The notes under the pieces are model-generated. The model was given only the letters and a program-made list of their open reading frames with translations, had not been told where the DNA came from and did not search any database. Of a DNA stretch of 64,000 nucleotides, positions 33,362 to 42,210 are shown piece after piece. The stretch's first letter is position 1. Each line of letters opens with the position of its first letter. The DNA is from Pseudorhodoferax sp047601025. GTDB lineage: Bacteria > Pseudomonadota > Gammaproteobacteria > Burkholderiales > Burkholderiaceae_C. The stretch is from the NCBI RefSeq assembly GCF_047601025.1, contig NZ_JASGJZ010000001.1:1798001-1862000 (forward strand), read 5' to 3'. A program made the translations under genes and the position numbers.

Positions 33362-34453
33362 ATGGGAACCCGATGGAATGCCTTGATGGCCTGGGCCGAC
33401 GTCTCGGTCCTGCGCCTGGCCGTGGCCGCGGCGCTGGTCGTGGTCTGCGCTTTGCTGGTGCACCGCGCCGGCCGCGCCCTGCTGATCCGCGTGACGCGCG
33501 GCATGCCGGTGGCCGCCACCGTCGTGCGCTTCGTGCGCTCGCCCACGCGCTGGCTGCTGCCGCTGGTGGGGCTGCAGCTGGTCTGGCAGAGCGCGCCCGA
33601 CGCCACGCCCTGGATCGCCGGCCTGCGCCACGTCAACGGCCTGTTGCTGCTGGCCGCGCTGACCGCGACCGGCCTGCGCGCGGTGGCCGGCGTGGCCCAG
33701 GGCGTGATCGACCAGCACCCGCTGACCGCGGCCGACAACCTGAACGCGCGCCGCATCCACACCCAGGCGCGCGTGCTGTCGCGCACGGTGATGTTCATCG
33801 TCGGCCTGGCCGGCCTGGCGCTGATGCTGATGACGTTCCCGGGCGCGCGCCAGTTCGGCGCCAGCCTGCTGGCCTCGGCCGGCGTGGTCGGCCTGGTCGC
33901 CGGCATCGCCGCCAAGCCGGTGTTCGGCAACCTGATCGCGGGCCTGCAGATCGCGCTGGCGCAGCCGATCCGGATCGACGACGTGCTGATCGTGCAGGGC
34001 GAATGGGGCCGCGTGGAAGAGATCACCGGCACCTACGTGGTGCTGGCGATCTGGGACCAGCGCCGGCTGGTGATCCCGCTGCAGTGGTTCATCGAGAACC
34101 CGTTCCAGAACTGGACGCGCAAGAACGCCGAGCTCATCGGCACCGTGTTCCTGTGGGTGGACTACCGGCTGCCGCTGGAGCCGCTGCGCGCCGAGGCCCG
34201 GCGCCTGTGCGAGGCCTGCCCCGAATGGGACGGCCGGCTGTGCAAGCTGCAGGTGGTGGAGGCCGGCGAGCGCGGCATGCAACTGCGCCTGCTGGCCACG
34301 GCGGCCGACTCGGGCAAGGCCTGGGACCTGCGCTGCTTCCTGCGCGAAGGGCTGATCGCCTTCATCGCGCGCGAGTACCCCAAGTGCCTGCCGGTCACGC
34401 GCGCGGAGCTGCGCGGCCCGCACGCGGAGGCCGGCGCCGCGGCGCATTCTTAG
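33362..34453 (+). CDS. MscS-family mechanosensitive ion channel
   Basis: The 363-residue protein has about four or five N-terminal transmembrane segments, ending with the pore-lining helix GLVAGIAAKPVFGNLIAGLQ, then the beta domain (IDDVLIVQGEWGRVEEIT) and NPFQNWTRKN. It is a larger MscS relative with extra N-terminal segments. It should open under membrane tension on osmotic downshift. It ends 11 bases before pyrF; both may share a transcript. Confidence 0.9.
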   Translation: MGTRWNALMAWADVSVLRLAVAAALVVVCALLVHRAGRALLIRVTRGMPVAATVVRFVRSPTRWLLPLVGLQLVWQSAPDATPWIAGLRHVNGLLLLAALTATGLRAVAGVAQGVIDQHPLTAADNLNARRIHTQARVLSRTVMFIVGLAGLALMLMTFPGARQFGASLLASAGVVGLVAGIAAKPVFGNLIAGLQIALAQPIRIDDVLIVQGEWGRVEEITGTYVVLAIWDQRRLVIPLQWFIENPFQNWTRKNAELIGTVFLWVDYRLPLEPLRAEARRLCEACPEWDGRLCKLQVVEAGERGMQLRLLATAADSGKAWDLRCFLREGLIAFIAREYPKCLPVTRAELRGPHAEAGAAAHS

Positions 34454-34464
34454 AATCGCCGCCC

Positions 34465-35307
34465 ATGAACTTCCTCGACATGCTGCAGGGCGCGGAGCGG
34501 CGCAACGGTTCGCTGCTGTGCGTGGGGCTGGACCCGGACCCGGCCCGCTTTCCGGCGCAGCTGCGCGGCGATGCCGGCCGCATCTACGACTTCTGCGCCG
34601 CCATCGTCGACGCGACGGCCGACCTGGCGATCGCCTTCAAGCCGCAGATCGCCTACTTCGCCGCGCACCGCGCCGAGGCGCAGCTGGAGCGGCTGATCGC
34701 CCACATCCGCGCGCAGGCGCCGCACGTGCCGGTGATCCTGGACGCCAAGCGCGGCGACATCGGCTCCACCGCCGAGCAGTACGCGCGGGAGGCCTTCGAG
34801 CGCTACGGCGCCGATGCCGTCACGCTGTCGCCGTTCATGGGCTTCGACTCGTTCGAGCCCTACCTGCGCCACCAGGGCAAGGGCGCCTTCCTGCTGTGCC
34901 GCACCTCCAATCCCGGCGGCGACGACCTGCAGAACCAGCGCCTCGCGGCGGTGGACGGCCAGCCGCTGCTGTACGAGCACATCGCGCGGATGGCGCAGGG
35001 CCCGTGGAACCGCAACGGCCAGCTGGGCCTGGTGGTCGGCGCGACCTACCCGGCCGAGCTGGAGCGCGTGCGCCAGCTGGCGCCCACGCTGCCGCTGCTG
35101 ATCCCCGGCATCGGCGCGCAGGGCGGCGACGCGGTGGCGACCGTGCGCGCGGCCTGGCGCGGCGACACGCAGGGCACGCGCGGGCCGGTGGTCGTCAGCT
35201 CCTCGCGCGCGATCCTGTATGCCTCGCCGGGCGAGGACTTCGCGCAGGCCGCGCGGGCCGAGGCCGAGCGCACGCGCGCGCTGCTGCAGGGCGCGCGCGG
35301 CCTCTGA
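34465..35307 (+). CDS. pyrF: Orotidine 5'-phosphate decarboxylase (type 2)
   Basis: The 280-residue length and the MNFLDMLQGAERRNGSLLCVGLDPDP start fit the longer PyrF subfamily 2. The catalytic cluster is ILDAKRGDIGSTAEQYA, with the essential Lys and Asp residues. VSSSRAILYAS near the C-terminus is the phosphate-binding loop. It makes UMP from OMP in pyrimidine synthesis. Homology starts at the ATG at 34465, though the frame is open upstream. Confidence 0.95.
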   Translation: MNFLDMLQGAERRNGSLLCVGLDPDPARFPAQLRGDAGRIYDFCAAIVDATADLAIAFKPQIAYFAAHRAEAQLERLIAHIRAQAPHVPVILDAKRGDIGSTAEQYAREAFERYGADAVTLSPFMGFDSFEPYLRHQGKGAFLLCRTSNPGGDDLQNQRLAAVDGQPLLYEHIARMAQGPWNRNGQLGLVVGATYPAELERVRQLAPTLPLLIPGIGAQGGDAVATVRAAWRGDTQGTRGPVVVSSSRAILYASPGEDFAQAARAEAERTRALLQGARGL

Positions 35308-35311
35308 GCTA

Positions 35312-36037
35312 CTACATCCAGCGGAACGCCAGCGGCATCAGCAGCGAGGACAGCACCACCTGCATGCCGAGCGCCAGGCCGGCGTAGGCGCCGGCGTCCG
35401 CGTCGACCTGCAGCGCGCGCGCCGCGCCGATGCCGTGCGCGGCCGTGCCGAGCGCGAAGCCGCGGGCGCGCCAGCCGGCCGGGTCGCGCGCGATGCGCAG
35501 CAGGTCGAACAGGTACTTGCCGCTGAGCGCGCCGACGAGGCCGGTTAGCACCGCGAACACGGCCGCCAGCGCCGGGATGCCGCCGATGGCCTCGGCCACG
35601 CCCATGGCCACCGGCGCCGTGACCGACTTGGGCGCCAGCGACAGCACCACCGGCTCCGGCAGGCCCAGCGCGCGGCCCAGCAGCACGGCCGTGGCGCAGG
35701 CCGCGGCGCCGCCGGCCAGCGCGGCCAGCAGCAGCCGGGCCCAGCGCGCGCGCAGCTCGGCGCGGCGCTGCCACAGTGGCCAGCCCAGCGCGACGACGGC
35801 CGGCCCCAGCAGGAAGTGGATGAACTGCGCGCCCGAGAAATAGGTCTGGTAGGGCAGGCCGGTGGCCAGCAGCCCGCCGGCGATCGCCAGCACGCTCCAC
35901 AGCACCGGGTTGGCCCAGGGCGCATGGTGCAGCCGCCCGTAGGCGGCCTGCGCCAGCACGTAGACCACCAGCGTGGCGGTCAGCCCGAACAGCGGCGTGG
36001 CCGACAGGTAGACCCAGAGCTCGACGAACTGCGCCAT
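35312..36037 (-). CDS. lrgB: LrgB/CidB-family membrane protein
   Basis: The 241-residue protein has about six transmembrane segments and the conserved block LAPKSVTAPVAMGVAEAIGG followed by GTAAHGIGAARAL. LrgB/CidB proteins work with LrgA/CidA, and are linked to murein hydrolase control, programmed lysis or, in plastids and some bacteria, glycolate/pyruvate export. Its start is one base from the lrgA stop, so they are coupled. A glycolate oxidase-like gene lies just upstream of this operon, which would fit the carboxylate export idea. Confidence 0.9.
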   Translation of the reverse strand: MAQFVELWVYLSATPLFGLTATLVVYVLAQAAYGRLHHAPWANPVLWSVLAIAGGLLATGLPYQTYFSGAQFIHFLLGPAVVALGWPLWQRRAELRARWARLLLAALAGGAAACATAVLLGRALGLPEPVVLSLAPKSVTAPVAMGVAEAIGGIPALAAVFAVLTGLVGALSGKYLFDLLRIARDPAGWRARGFALGTAAHGIGAARALQVDADAGAYAGLALGMQVVLSSLLMPLAFRWM

Positions 36038-36038
36038 G

Positions 36039-36377
36039 TCAGTCCTTCCTGCGCGGGCGCAGCACCAGCACCGTGACGACGATGCCGACCCAGGTCGACA
36101 GCACGACCACGGCCAGCATGCGCAGGCCGTAGTCGGCCAGCAGGCCGAGGTGCGTGATGACGCCCACGCCGACCGGCACGAACAGCAGCGACAGGTGCGA
36201 CAGCAGGAAGTCCGCGCAGGCCGCCACCGGCGTGCGCACCGGCGCCCAGCGCAGCGCGACCAGCAGCAGCACCATGCCGACCACGGGCCCGGGGAACGGC
36301 AGCTGCAGGCCGCGCGCCAGCAGTTCGCCCAGCGATTGCAGGGCCAGCAGCCAGGTGAGTCCGCGCAGGGCGTTCAT
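36039..36377 (-). CDS. LrgA/CidA-family membrane protein
   Basis: The 112-residue protein has four transmembrane helices and the family block LQLPFPGPVVGMVLLLVALRW, then FLLSHLSLLFVPVGVGV. It resembles holin-like CidA/LrgA. Its ATG overlaps the stop of the upstream ATPase gene by 4 bases (ATGA), and its own stop lies next to the lrgB start. The three genes therefore form a tightly coupled operon. Confidence 0.9.
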   Translation of the reverse strand: MNALRGLTWLLALQSLGELLARGLQLPFPGPVVGMVLLLVALRWAPVRTPVAACADFLLSHLSLLFVPVGVGVITHLGLLADYGLRMLAVVVLSTWVGIVVTVLVLRPRRKD

Positions 36378-37576
36378 GGCCGGGCGAACCAGTCGTGCAG
36401 CGGCAGGCCGCCCGTTCCCACGATCAGCGGCCGGGCCTGAGGGTAGCGGGCGCGGAACGCGTCGAGGCCGGAGACATTGCCGCGCTGGCGGCCGCTCTCG
36501 ACCGCCAGCGCGAACAGGGCCTGGCCGTCCGGCAGCACGTAGTCGACCTCGCGGCCGGCCTCGTGCCAGTAGTACAGCGCGGGCTGGGTGCTGCTGTGGG
36601 CCAGTCTGCGCGCCAGCAGCTCGGCGCCGACGGCACTTTCGACCATCCGGCCCCACAGGTCGGCCGAAGCCCGCACCTGTGCGAAGCCATAGCCCTCGGC
36701 CACGGCCAGCGCGCCCATCAGCGCGGTGTTGCAGACCTGCAGCTTGGGACTGGAGGCGCGCTGGCGCAGCGCCTGGCCGGCGTACTTCTGCAGGCCGCAG
36801 ACCATGCCCGCGCCTTCCAGCACCTGCAGGTAGTGCGCCAGCGTGGTGGTGTTGCCGGCTTCGGCCAGTTGGCCCATCATCTTCTGGTAGCTCAGCATCT
36901 GGCCGCTGTAGCGGCAGGCCAGGTCGAACAGGCGGCGCAGCAGCGCGGGCTTGTGGATCGGCGCCATCAGCAGCACGTCCTTGCTGATCGCGGTCTCGAT
37001 CAGCGCGTCGCGCACGTAGGCGGCCCAGCGCTGCTCGTCATGCACCAGCGGCGCGGCGCCGGGATAGCCGCCGTGGAAGATGTACTGCTCCAGCGTGAAG
37101 TCGAAGGCCTCGCGCATCTCGGTGAAGCGCCAGTGGCCCAGGCGCGTGATCTCGAAGCGGCCGGCCATGCTTTCGGTCAGCCCGCGCGCGATCAGCAGCG
37201 GCGCCGAGCCCAGCACCACGGCGCGCACGTCGCGGCCGGCGGCGCTGTCCTCGTCCCACAGGCGCTTGACCTCCTCGGTCCAGCCGGGCAGCTTCTGCAC
37301 CTCGTCGAGCACCAGCACGCAGGCGCCGGCCTGCGCGGCCAGGGCGCGCGCGGTCTCCCATTGCGCGGCCAGCCAGCTCGCGCCCTGCAGGCCGGGGCTG
37401 TCGGCGCTGGCGCTGTGCCGGGCCAGGCGGTCGTCCGCGAGCTGCGCCAGCGCCTGCTGCGCCAGCGTGGTCTTGCCGACCTGGCGCGGGCCGGCCAGCA
37501 CCTGCAGGAAGCGGCGCGGCTCGCGCAGTCGCGCGACGAAGGGCGCCAGCGCGGCGCGCTGGATCTGGAGCGGCAT
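36374..37576 (-). CDS. AAA_14/DUF4143 ATPase
   Basis: The 400-residue protein has Walker A GPRQVGKTT at residues 29-37, Walker B CVLVLDEVQKL near residue 88, a sensor-like VVLGSAPLL, and a C-terminal DUF4143 nuclease-like domain with ELLARRLAHSS, YYWHEAGREVDYVL and ALAVESG. The last two match the D/E-x-K-like core of restriction-fold proteins. The function of this family is not established; many copies are mobile. Its stop overlaps the lrgA start, which ties it to a lysis or export pair. Confidence 0.88.
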   Translation of the reverse strand: MPLQIQRAALAPFVARLREPRRFLQVLAGPRQVGKTTLAQQALAQLADDRLARHSASADSPGLQGASWLAAQWETARALAAQAGACVLVLDEVQKLPGWTEEVKRLWDEDSAAGRDVRAVVLGSAPLLIARGLTESMAGRFEITRLGHWRFTEMREAFDFTLEQYIFHGGYPGAAPLVHDEQRWAAYVRDALIETAISKDVLLMAPIHKPALLRRLFDLACRYSGQMLSYQKMMGQLAEAGNTTTLAHYLQVLEGAGMVCGLQKYAGQALRQRASSPKLQVCNTALMGALAVAEGYGFAQVRASADLWGRMVESAVGAELLARRLAHSSTQPALYYWHEAGREVDYVLPDGQALFALAVESGRQRGNVSGLDAFRARYPQARPLIVGTGGLPLHDWFARP

Positions 37577-37627
37577 TGCGAAAAACTACTCAGTGGAGCG
37601 AGTAATTTAACGCAATGCATTGAGCAA

Positions 37628-39097
37628 TCAGAAACGCGGCAGGTCCGGATGCCGCATCTGCCCGCCACGCACCAGCATCTTCCCGTACTCGGCGCAGCGG
37701 TGCAGCGTGGGGATCACCTTGCCCGGGTTCAGCAGGCCGCGGGGGTCGAAGGCGGCCTTGATGCCGAACATCTGCGCGTTCTCCTCGGCCGAGAACTGCA
37801 CGCACATGCTGTTGAGCTTCTCCACGCCCACGCCGTGCTCGCCGGTCACGGTGCCGCCCATGGCCACGCTGGTCTCCAGGATGTCGGCGCCGAACTGCTC
37901 GCAGCGGTGCAGCTGGTCCGGGTCGTTGGCGTCGAACAGGATCAGCGGGTGCAGGTTGCCGTCGCCGGCGTGGAACACGTTGGCGCAGCGCAGGCCGTAC
38001 TTCTTCTCCATCCCGGCGATGGCGAGCAGGATGTCGGCCAGGCGCTTGCGCGGGATGGTCGAGTCCATGCACATGTAGTCGGGGCTGATGCGGCCGCTGG
38101 CCGGGAAGGCGTTCTTGCGCCCGCTCCAGAAGCGCAGCCGCTCGGCCTCGTCCCGGCTGACCGCGATTGCCGTGGCGCCGTGCGCGCGCAGCACCTCGCT
38201 CATGCGGCCGATCTCCTCCTCGACCTCCTCGGGCGTGCCGTCGCTCTCGCACAGCAGGATGGCCTCGGCCGCGAGGTCGTAGCCGGCGTGCACGAAATCC
38301 TCGACGGCGGCCGTCATCGGCTTGTCCATCATCTCCAGCCCGGCCGGGATGATGCCGGCCGCGATCACGGCGGCGACCGCATCGCCGGCCCGGCGGATGT
38401 CGTCGAAGCTGGCCATGATGCAGCGCGCCAGCTGCGGCCGGGGCACCAGCCTGACCGTCACCTCGGTGGCCACGGCCAGCATGCCTTCGGAGCCGATGGC
38501 CAGCGCCAGCAGGTCCAGGCCCGGCGCGTCCAGCGCCTGGCTGCCGAACACCACCGGCTCGCCGTCGGCCGTGAAGCCGCGGATCTGCAGCACGTTGTGG
38601 ACGGTCAGGCCGTACTTCAGGCAGTGCACGCCGCCCGAGTTCTCGGCCACGTTGCCGCCGATCGTGCAGGCGATCTGGCTGGACGGGTCCGGCGCGTAGT
38701 ACAGCCCGTGCGGCGCCGCGGCCTCGCTGATGGCCAGGTTGCGCACGCCGCACTGGACCACGGCCGTGCGGCTGCGCGGGTCGAGCTGCAGGATCCGGTT
38801 GAACTTGGCCATGGCCAGCGTGACGCCCTGCGCGTGCGGCATCGCGCCGCCCGACAGGCCGGTGCCGGCGCCGCGGGCGACCACCGGCACGCCCAGCGCG
38901 TGGCAGGCCTGCAGCACCGCCTGCACCTGCTCGTAGGTCTCGGGCAGGGCCACGGCCATCGGGCGCTGGCGGTAGGCGGTGAGGCCGTCGCATTCGTAGG
39001 GCACGGTGTCCTCGGGCCGGGACAGCAGCGCGTGCGGCGGCAGCACGCGGCGCAGCGCGGCCAGGACGTCGTCGGGGGGCGGGGCGGTGTCGGCCAT
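37628..39097 (-). CDS. glcD: FAD-linked oxidase, glycolate oxidase subunit GlcD-like
   Basis: The 489-residue protein has the FAD-binding PCMH domain, with VVARGAGTGLSGGAMP and IGGNVAENSGGVHCLKYGLT, and the C-terminal oxidase domain with VFHAGDGNLHPLILFD and TGEHGVGVEKL. The length matches GlcD, which oxidises glycolate to glyoxylate with GlcE and GlcF. No glcE or glcF is in the window, so a D-lactate or other 2-hydroxy acid dehydrogenase remains possible. It is upstream of the ATPase-lrgAB operon on the same strand. Confidence 0.85.
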   Translation of the reverse strand: MADTAPPPDDVLAALRRVLPPHALLSRPEDTVPYECDGLTAYRQRPMAVALPETYEQVQAVLQACHALGVPVVARGAGTGLSGGAMPHAQGVTLAMAKFNRILQLDPRSRTAVVQCGVRNLAISEAAAPHGLYYAPDPSSQIACTIGGNVAENSGGVHCLKYGLTVHNVLQIRGFTADGEPVVFGSQALDAPGLDLLALAIGSEGMLAVATEVTVRLVPRPQLARCIMASFDDIRRAGDAVAAVIAAGIIPAGLEMMDKPMTAAVEDFVHAGYDLAAEAILLCESDGTPEEVEEEIGRMSEVLRAHGATAIAVSRDEAERLRFWSGRKNAFPASGRISPDYMCMDSTIPRKRLADILLAIAGMEKKYGLRCANVFHAGDGNLHPLILFDANDPDQLHRCEQFGADILETSVAMGGTVTGEHGVGVEKLNSMCVQFSAEENAQMFGIKAAFDPRGLLNPGKVIPTLHRCAEYGKMLVRGGQMRHPDLPRF

Positions 39098-39209
39098 GGG
39101 CGTTCCTTCGTGGGCGATCGACTGTAAGCCAGCCCGCGGGCGGCGCAGCGGGCGCGGGACCGGCGGCTACACTGAAACGCCTTCCACGCCGCCCCGCCGC
39201 CTCCGCCAC

Positions 39210-40058
39210 GTGTCCGACCGCCTCGCCGTCCTGCCGCAGTACCTGTTGCCCAAGCGGGCCCTGACGCACCTGGCCGGCCGCGTCGCCTCGGCGCGGCGCG
39301 GCGCGCGCACCACGGCGCTGATCCGCCGGTTCGTGCGCCGCTACGGCGTGGACATGGCCGAGGCCGCCGAGCCCGACATCGCGGCCTATGCCAGCTTCAA
39401 CGACTTCTTCACGCGCGCGCTGAGGGACGGCGCCCGCCCGCTGGCCGACGCCGACCTGGTCTGCCCGGTGGACGGCGCGATCAGCCAGTTCGGCGCGATC
39501 GAGGACGGCCGCATCCTGCAGGCCAAGGGCCACCGCTATTCGGCCGAGGCGCTGGTCGGCGGCGACGCGGTGCTGGCCGCGCGGTTCCGCCACGGCAGCT
39601 TCGCCACGCTGTACCTGAGCCCGCGCGACTACCACCGCATCCACATGCCCTGCGACGGGCGCCTGGCGCGCATGGTCTACGTGCCGGGCGCGCTGTTCTC
39701 GGTGAACCCGACGACGGCGCGCGGCGTGCCCGGGCTGTTCGCGCGCAACGAGCGCGTGGTCTGCCTGTTCGACACCGCGCACGGCCCCATGGTGCTGGCG
39801 CTGGTCGGCGCGACCATCGTGGGCAGCATGGCGACGGCGTGGCACGGCGTGGTCAACCCGCAGCGCACCGGCCGGCTGCGCCGCTGGGACTATGCCGAAG
39901 GCCAGGTCGCGCTGCGCCAGGGCGAGGAGATGGGGCGCTTCCTGCTCGGCTCCACGGTGGTGCTGCTGTTCCCGCAGGGGCCGCTGCGCTTCGCTCCCGG
40001 CTGGGCGCCGGGCCGCGCGATCCGCATGGGCGAGCGGATGGCCGACTGGGCTACCTGA
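39210..40058 (+). CDS. psd: Phosphatidylserine decarboxylase proenzyme
   Basis: The 282-residue proenzyme starts with GTG at 39210. It has the catalytic Asp88 in CPVDGAISQ, His145 in DYHRIHMPCDG, and the self-cleavage site LGST at residues 246-249, where Ser248 becomes the pyruvoyl cofactor of the alpha chain. It forms phosphatidylethanolamine at the inner membrane. Its 3' end overlaps the 3' end of convergent purU by 8 bases. Confidence 0.95.
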   Translation: MSDRLAVLPQYLLPKRALTHLAGRVASARRGARTTALIRRFVRRYGVDMAEAAEPDIAAYASFNDFFTRALRDGARPLADADLVCPVDGAISQFGAIEDGRILQAKGHRYSAEALVGGDAVLAARFRHGSFATLYLSPRDYHRIHMPCDGRLARMVYVPGALFSVNPTTARGVPGLFARNERVVCLFDTAHGPMVLALVGATIVGSMATAWHGVVNPQRTGRLRRWDYAEGQVALRQGEEMGRFLLGSTVVLLFPQGPLRFAPGWAPGRAIRMGERMADWAT

Positions 40059-40905
40059 AGATCACGGTCTTGTGGCCGTTCAGCAGCACGCGGTGCTCGC
40101 CGTGCCACTTGACGGCGCGGGCCAGCACCTGGCTCTCGGTGTCGCGGCCCATGGCGGTCAGGTCTTCCACGGTGGCGGCGTGGTCCACGCGGGCCACGTC
40201 CTGCTCGATGATGGGGCCTTCGTCCAGGTCGGCCGTCACGTAGTGGGCGGTCGCGCCGATCAGCTTCACGCCGCGGTCGTGCGCCTGGTAGTAGGGCTTG
40301 GCGCCCTTGAAGCTGGGCAGGAAGGAGTGGTGGATGTTGATCGCGCGGCCGGCCAGCTTGCGGCACAGCTCGTCCGACAGGATCTGCATGTAGCGCGCCA
40401 GCACCACCAGCTCGGCGCCCTCGCCCTCGATGACCTCGCAGGCGCGCGCCTCGGCCTGCGGCTTGGTCGCGGCCGTCACCGGGATGTGGTGGAACGGCAC
40501 GTTGTAGCTGGCGGCCAGCTGGTAGAAGTCGCGGTGGTTGGAGACGATGGCGCGGATGTCCACCGGCAGCAGCCCGCTCTTCCAGCGGAACAGCAGGTCG
40601 TTCAGGCAGTGGCCCTCCCGGCTGACCATGATCACCGTGCGCATCGGCTCGGCCGTGGCGTGCAGGCTCCAGCGCATCTGGAAGCCTTCGGCGAACCGGG
40701 CCAGCTCGGCCTGCAGCTCCGCGCGCGGCATGCCGCAGGCGAAACGCACGCGCATGAAGAACAGGCCGGTCGCGTGGTCGTTGTACTGCGCCGCTTCCTC
40801 GATGTTGCCGCCGCGTTCGAACAGGAAGCCGGAGACCGCGTGCACGATGCCGGTGCGGTCGGGGCAGGACAGGGTCAGGACGTAGGAGGCGCTGGTCGTC
40901 GTCAT
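40051..40905 (-). CDS. purU: Formyltetrahydrofolate deformylase
   Basis: The 284-residue protein has an N-terminal ACT domain (YVLTLSCPDRTGIVHAVSGFL) and a formyltransferase-type domain with NINHSFLP-like INIHHSFLPSFKGAKPY and GATAHYVTADLDEGPII containing the catalytic His and Asp. It hydrolyses 10-formyl-THF to THF and formate, which supplies PurT. The ATG at 40905 gives MTTTSASYVLTLSCPDRTG. The long upstream open frame is a shadow. Confidence 0.96.
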   Translation of the reverse strand: MTTTSASYVLTLSCPDRTGIVHAVSGFLFERGGNIEEAAQYNDHATGLFFMRVRFACGMPRAELQAELARFAEGFQMRWSLHATAEPMRTVIMVSREGHCLNDLLFRWKSGLLPVDIRAIVSNHRDFYQLAASYNVPFHHIPVTAATKPQAEARACEVIEGEGAELVVLARYMQILSDELCRKLAGRAINIHHSFLPSFKGAKPYYQAHDRGVKLIGATAHYVTADLDEGPIIEQDVARVDHAATVEDLTAMGRDTESQVLARAVKWHGEHRVLLNGHKTVIFR

Positions 40906-40934
40906 AGGGGCGCGATTGTCGCAGGGGGCCCGCG

Positions 40935-41753
40935 TCAGCGCTGCAGGCGCTGGCGCAGCGCGGCGCAGTGGTCCTGCGGCGGCAGCGGCGGCGTGGTCCA
41001 GACGGCGTCGAAGGCCGGCGACGGCTCGGCGGCGTCGCCGGCCAGCAGGCGCACCGCGCGGGCCTGCAGGCCCGGCGGCAGGTGGCGCGGCACGCCGAGC
41101 CGGCGGTCCACGTGGCCGCTGCCGGCCAGCAGCACCACGACCCGGCCCGGCCGGGCCAGCGCCTGCACGGTGCCGGCCATGCGCTGGTCGCGCGCGATCT
41201 GGATGCGCGCCATCGGGGCGATCTGCGCGGGCGGCAGCAGGTCGCAGTGGCCGGTGCGGATGGCCTCGTGCTGGGCGGCGAGCGCGGCGGCCGGCAGCCG
41301 GGCGTCCAGCGCCGCGTCGCGCATCGCCGCGCCGAACGCGCTGCGCGGCAGGTTGGCGCCGCGCACCGGCACGCCGGCCTGCACGGCCGCCATCACCGCA
41401 GGGCCGTAGCGCATCCAGGGCCAGGCTTCGTCGTTCCAGCCCAGGGCGGCGCGCACGGCGGCCTCGTCGGCCTGCGGCGGCAGGCCGTCCGTGCCCCGGC
41501 CGGCGTCGGCCATCTCCACCGCCAGGCCGGCCAATTGGCCGCGGGCGGCCAGCCGGCGCACCACTTCGGCCTCGATGCGGTGGTGCGCGTCGGCGTCGTG
41601 CTGCTCGCCGAGCAGGATGGCGTCGGCCGGCAGCAGGGCCTGCAGCCGGGTGTCCGTCGGCGGGGTGGCGCATGCGGCCAACAGAAAGGCCGCCAGGACG
41701 GCGGCCAGGGCGGCGGGGAAGGAGCGGGTCGGCGCGGGCATGCGCCCGATCAT
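40935..41753 (-). CDS. ChaN-like haem-binding-fold lipoprotein
   Basis: The 272-residue protein has a lipoprotein signal peptide (FPAALAAVLAAFLLAAC) with a lipobox LLAAC. The mature part has LLGEQHDADAHHRIEAEVV and GLAVEMADAG and ends near LLAGSGHVDRRLGVPRHL, the pattern of the ChaN/Cofac_haem_bdg_2 family, which binds haem in some members. It may start at 41753 or at the ATG at 41741; the second gives a shorter n-region. It lies just downstream of the DUF3567 gene. Its function is not established. Confidence 0.78.
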   Translation of the reverse strand: MIGRMPAPTRSFPAALAAVLAAFLLAACATPPTDTRLQALLPADAILLGEQHDADAHHRIEAEVVRRLAARGQLAGLAVEMADAGRGTDGLPPQADEAAVRAALGWNDEAWPWMRYGPAVMAAVQAGVPVRGANLPRSAFGAAMRDAALDARLPAAALAAQHEAIRTGHCDLLPPAQIAPMARIQIARDQRMAGTVQALARPGRVVVLLAGSGHVDRRLGVPRHLPPGLQARAVRLLAGDAAEPSPAFDAVWTTPPLPPQDHCAALRQRLQR

Positions 41754-41767
41754 GCCCGCCCGCGCGG

Positions 41768-42100
41768 TCAATGCATGAGGACCGGCGTCTGCGCCAGTTC
41801 GGCGTAGCGCTCCAGCGTGTCTTCCACTTCCTCCTGCGTCGGCGTGTGGGCGCGCCAGGCGGCGATCTGCTGCTGGAACAGCTCGGCCCAGGAGCCGTCC
41901 AGGTAGACCTCCTTGCCGGAGCGCTTGTCGACGATCTCGAAGCCGTGGCGCTCCAGCACCGGGTGGGACGGGTCGCGGGCCCGGCCCTCGCTGGCGCGGG
42001 CGACCAGTTCGCCGCCTTCCTTGAGCTGCACGTCGATGTCGCCGGCGTGCGGTTCCATGTGGACCACCACGAAGGAATCGGAGTCGTAGAGCATGTGCAT
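41768..42100 (-). CDS. DUF3567-family protein
   Basis: The 110-residue protein begins MHMLYDSDSFVVVHMEP and continues with GFEIVDKRSGKEVYLDGSWAELFQQQI and EEVEDTLERY, which fit the betaproteobacterial DUF3567 family. The function is unknown; members are small, acidic and cytoplasmic. It lies 14 bases before the ChaN-like gene on the same strand. Confidence 0.85.
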   Translation of the reverse strand: MHMLYDSDSFVVVHMEPHAGDIDVQLKEGGELVARASEGRARDPSHPVLERHGFEIVDKRSGKEVYLDGSWAELFQQQIAAWRAHTPTQEEVEDTLERYAELAQTPVLMH

Positions 42101-42210
42101 GTCGAGGCCCTTTCCGTTTGGCGCTATCTTGCACCCTAGGTTGCAACTTTCGGGCCGGTTTCAAGCCCGGTGTGTGGTAGTCCTGCGACTACCTGCCGAA
42201 AAATGCACGG

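Noticed and set aside
42176..42193. Hairpin GTAGTC...GACTAC after the DUF3108 gene
   Set aside because: The stem is short and has no T-tract on the transcribed strand, so it was not called a terminator.
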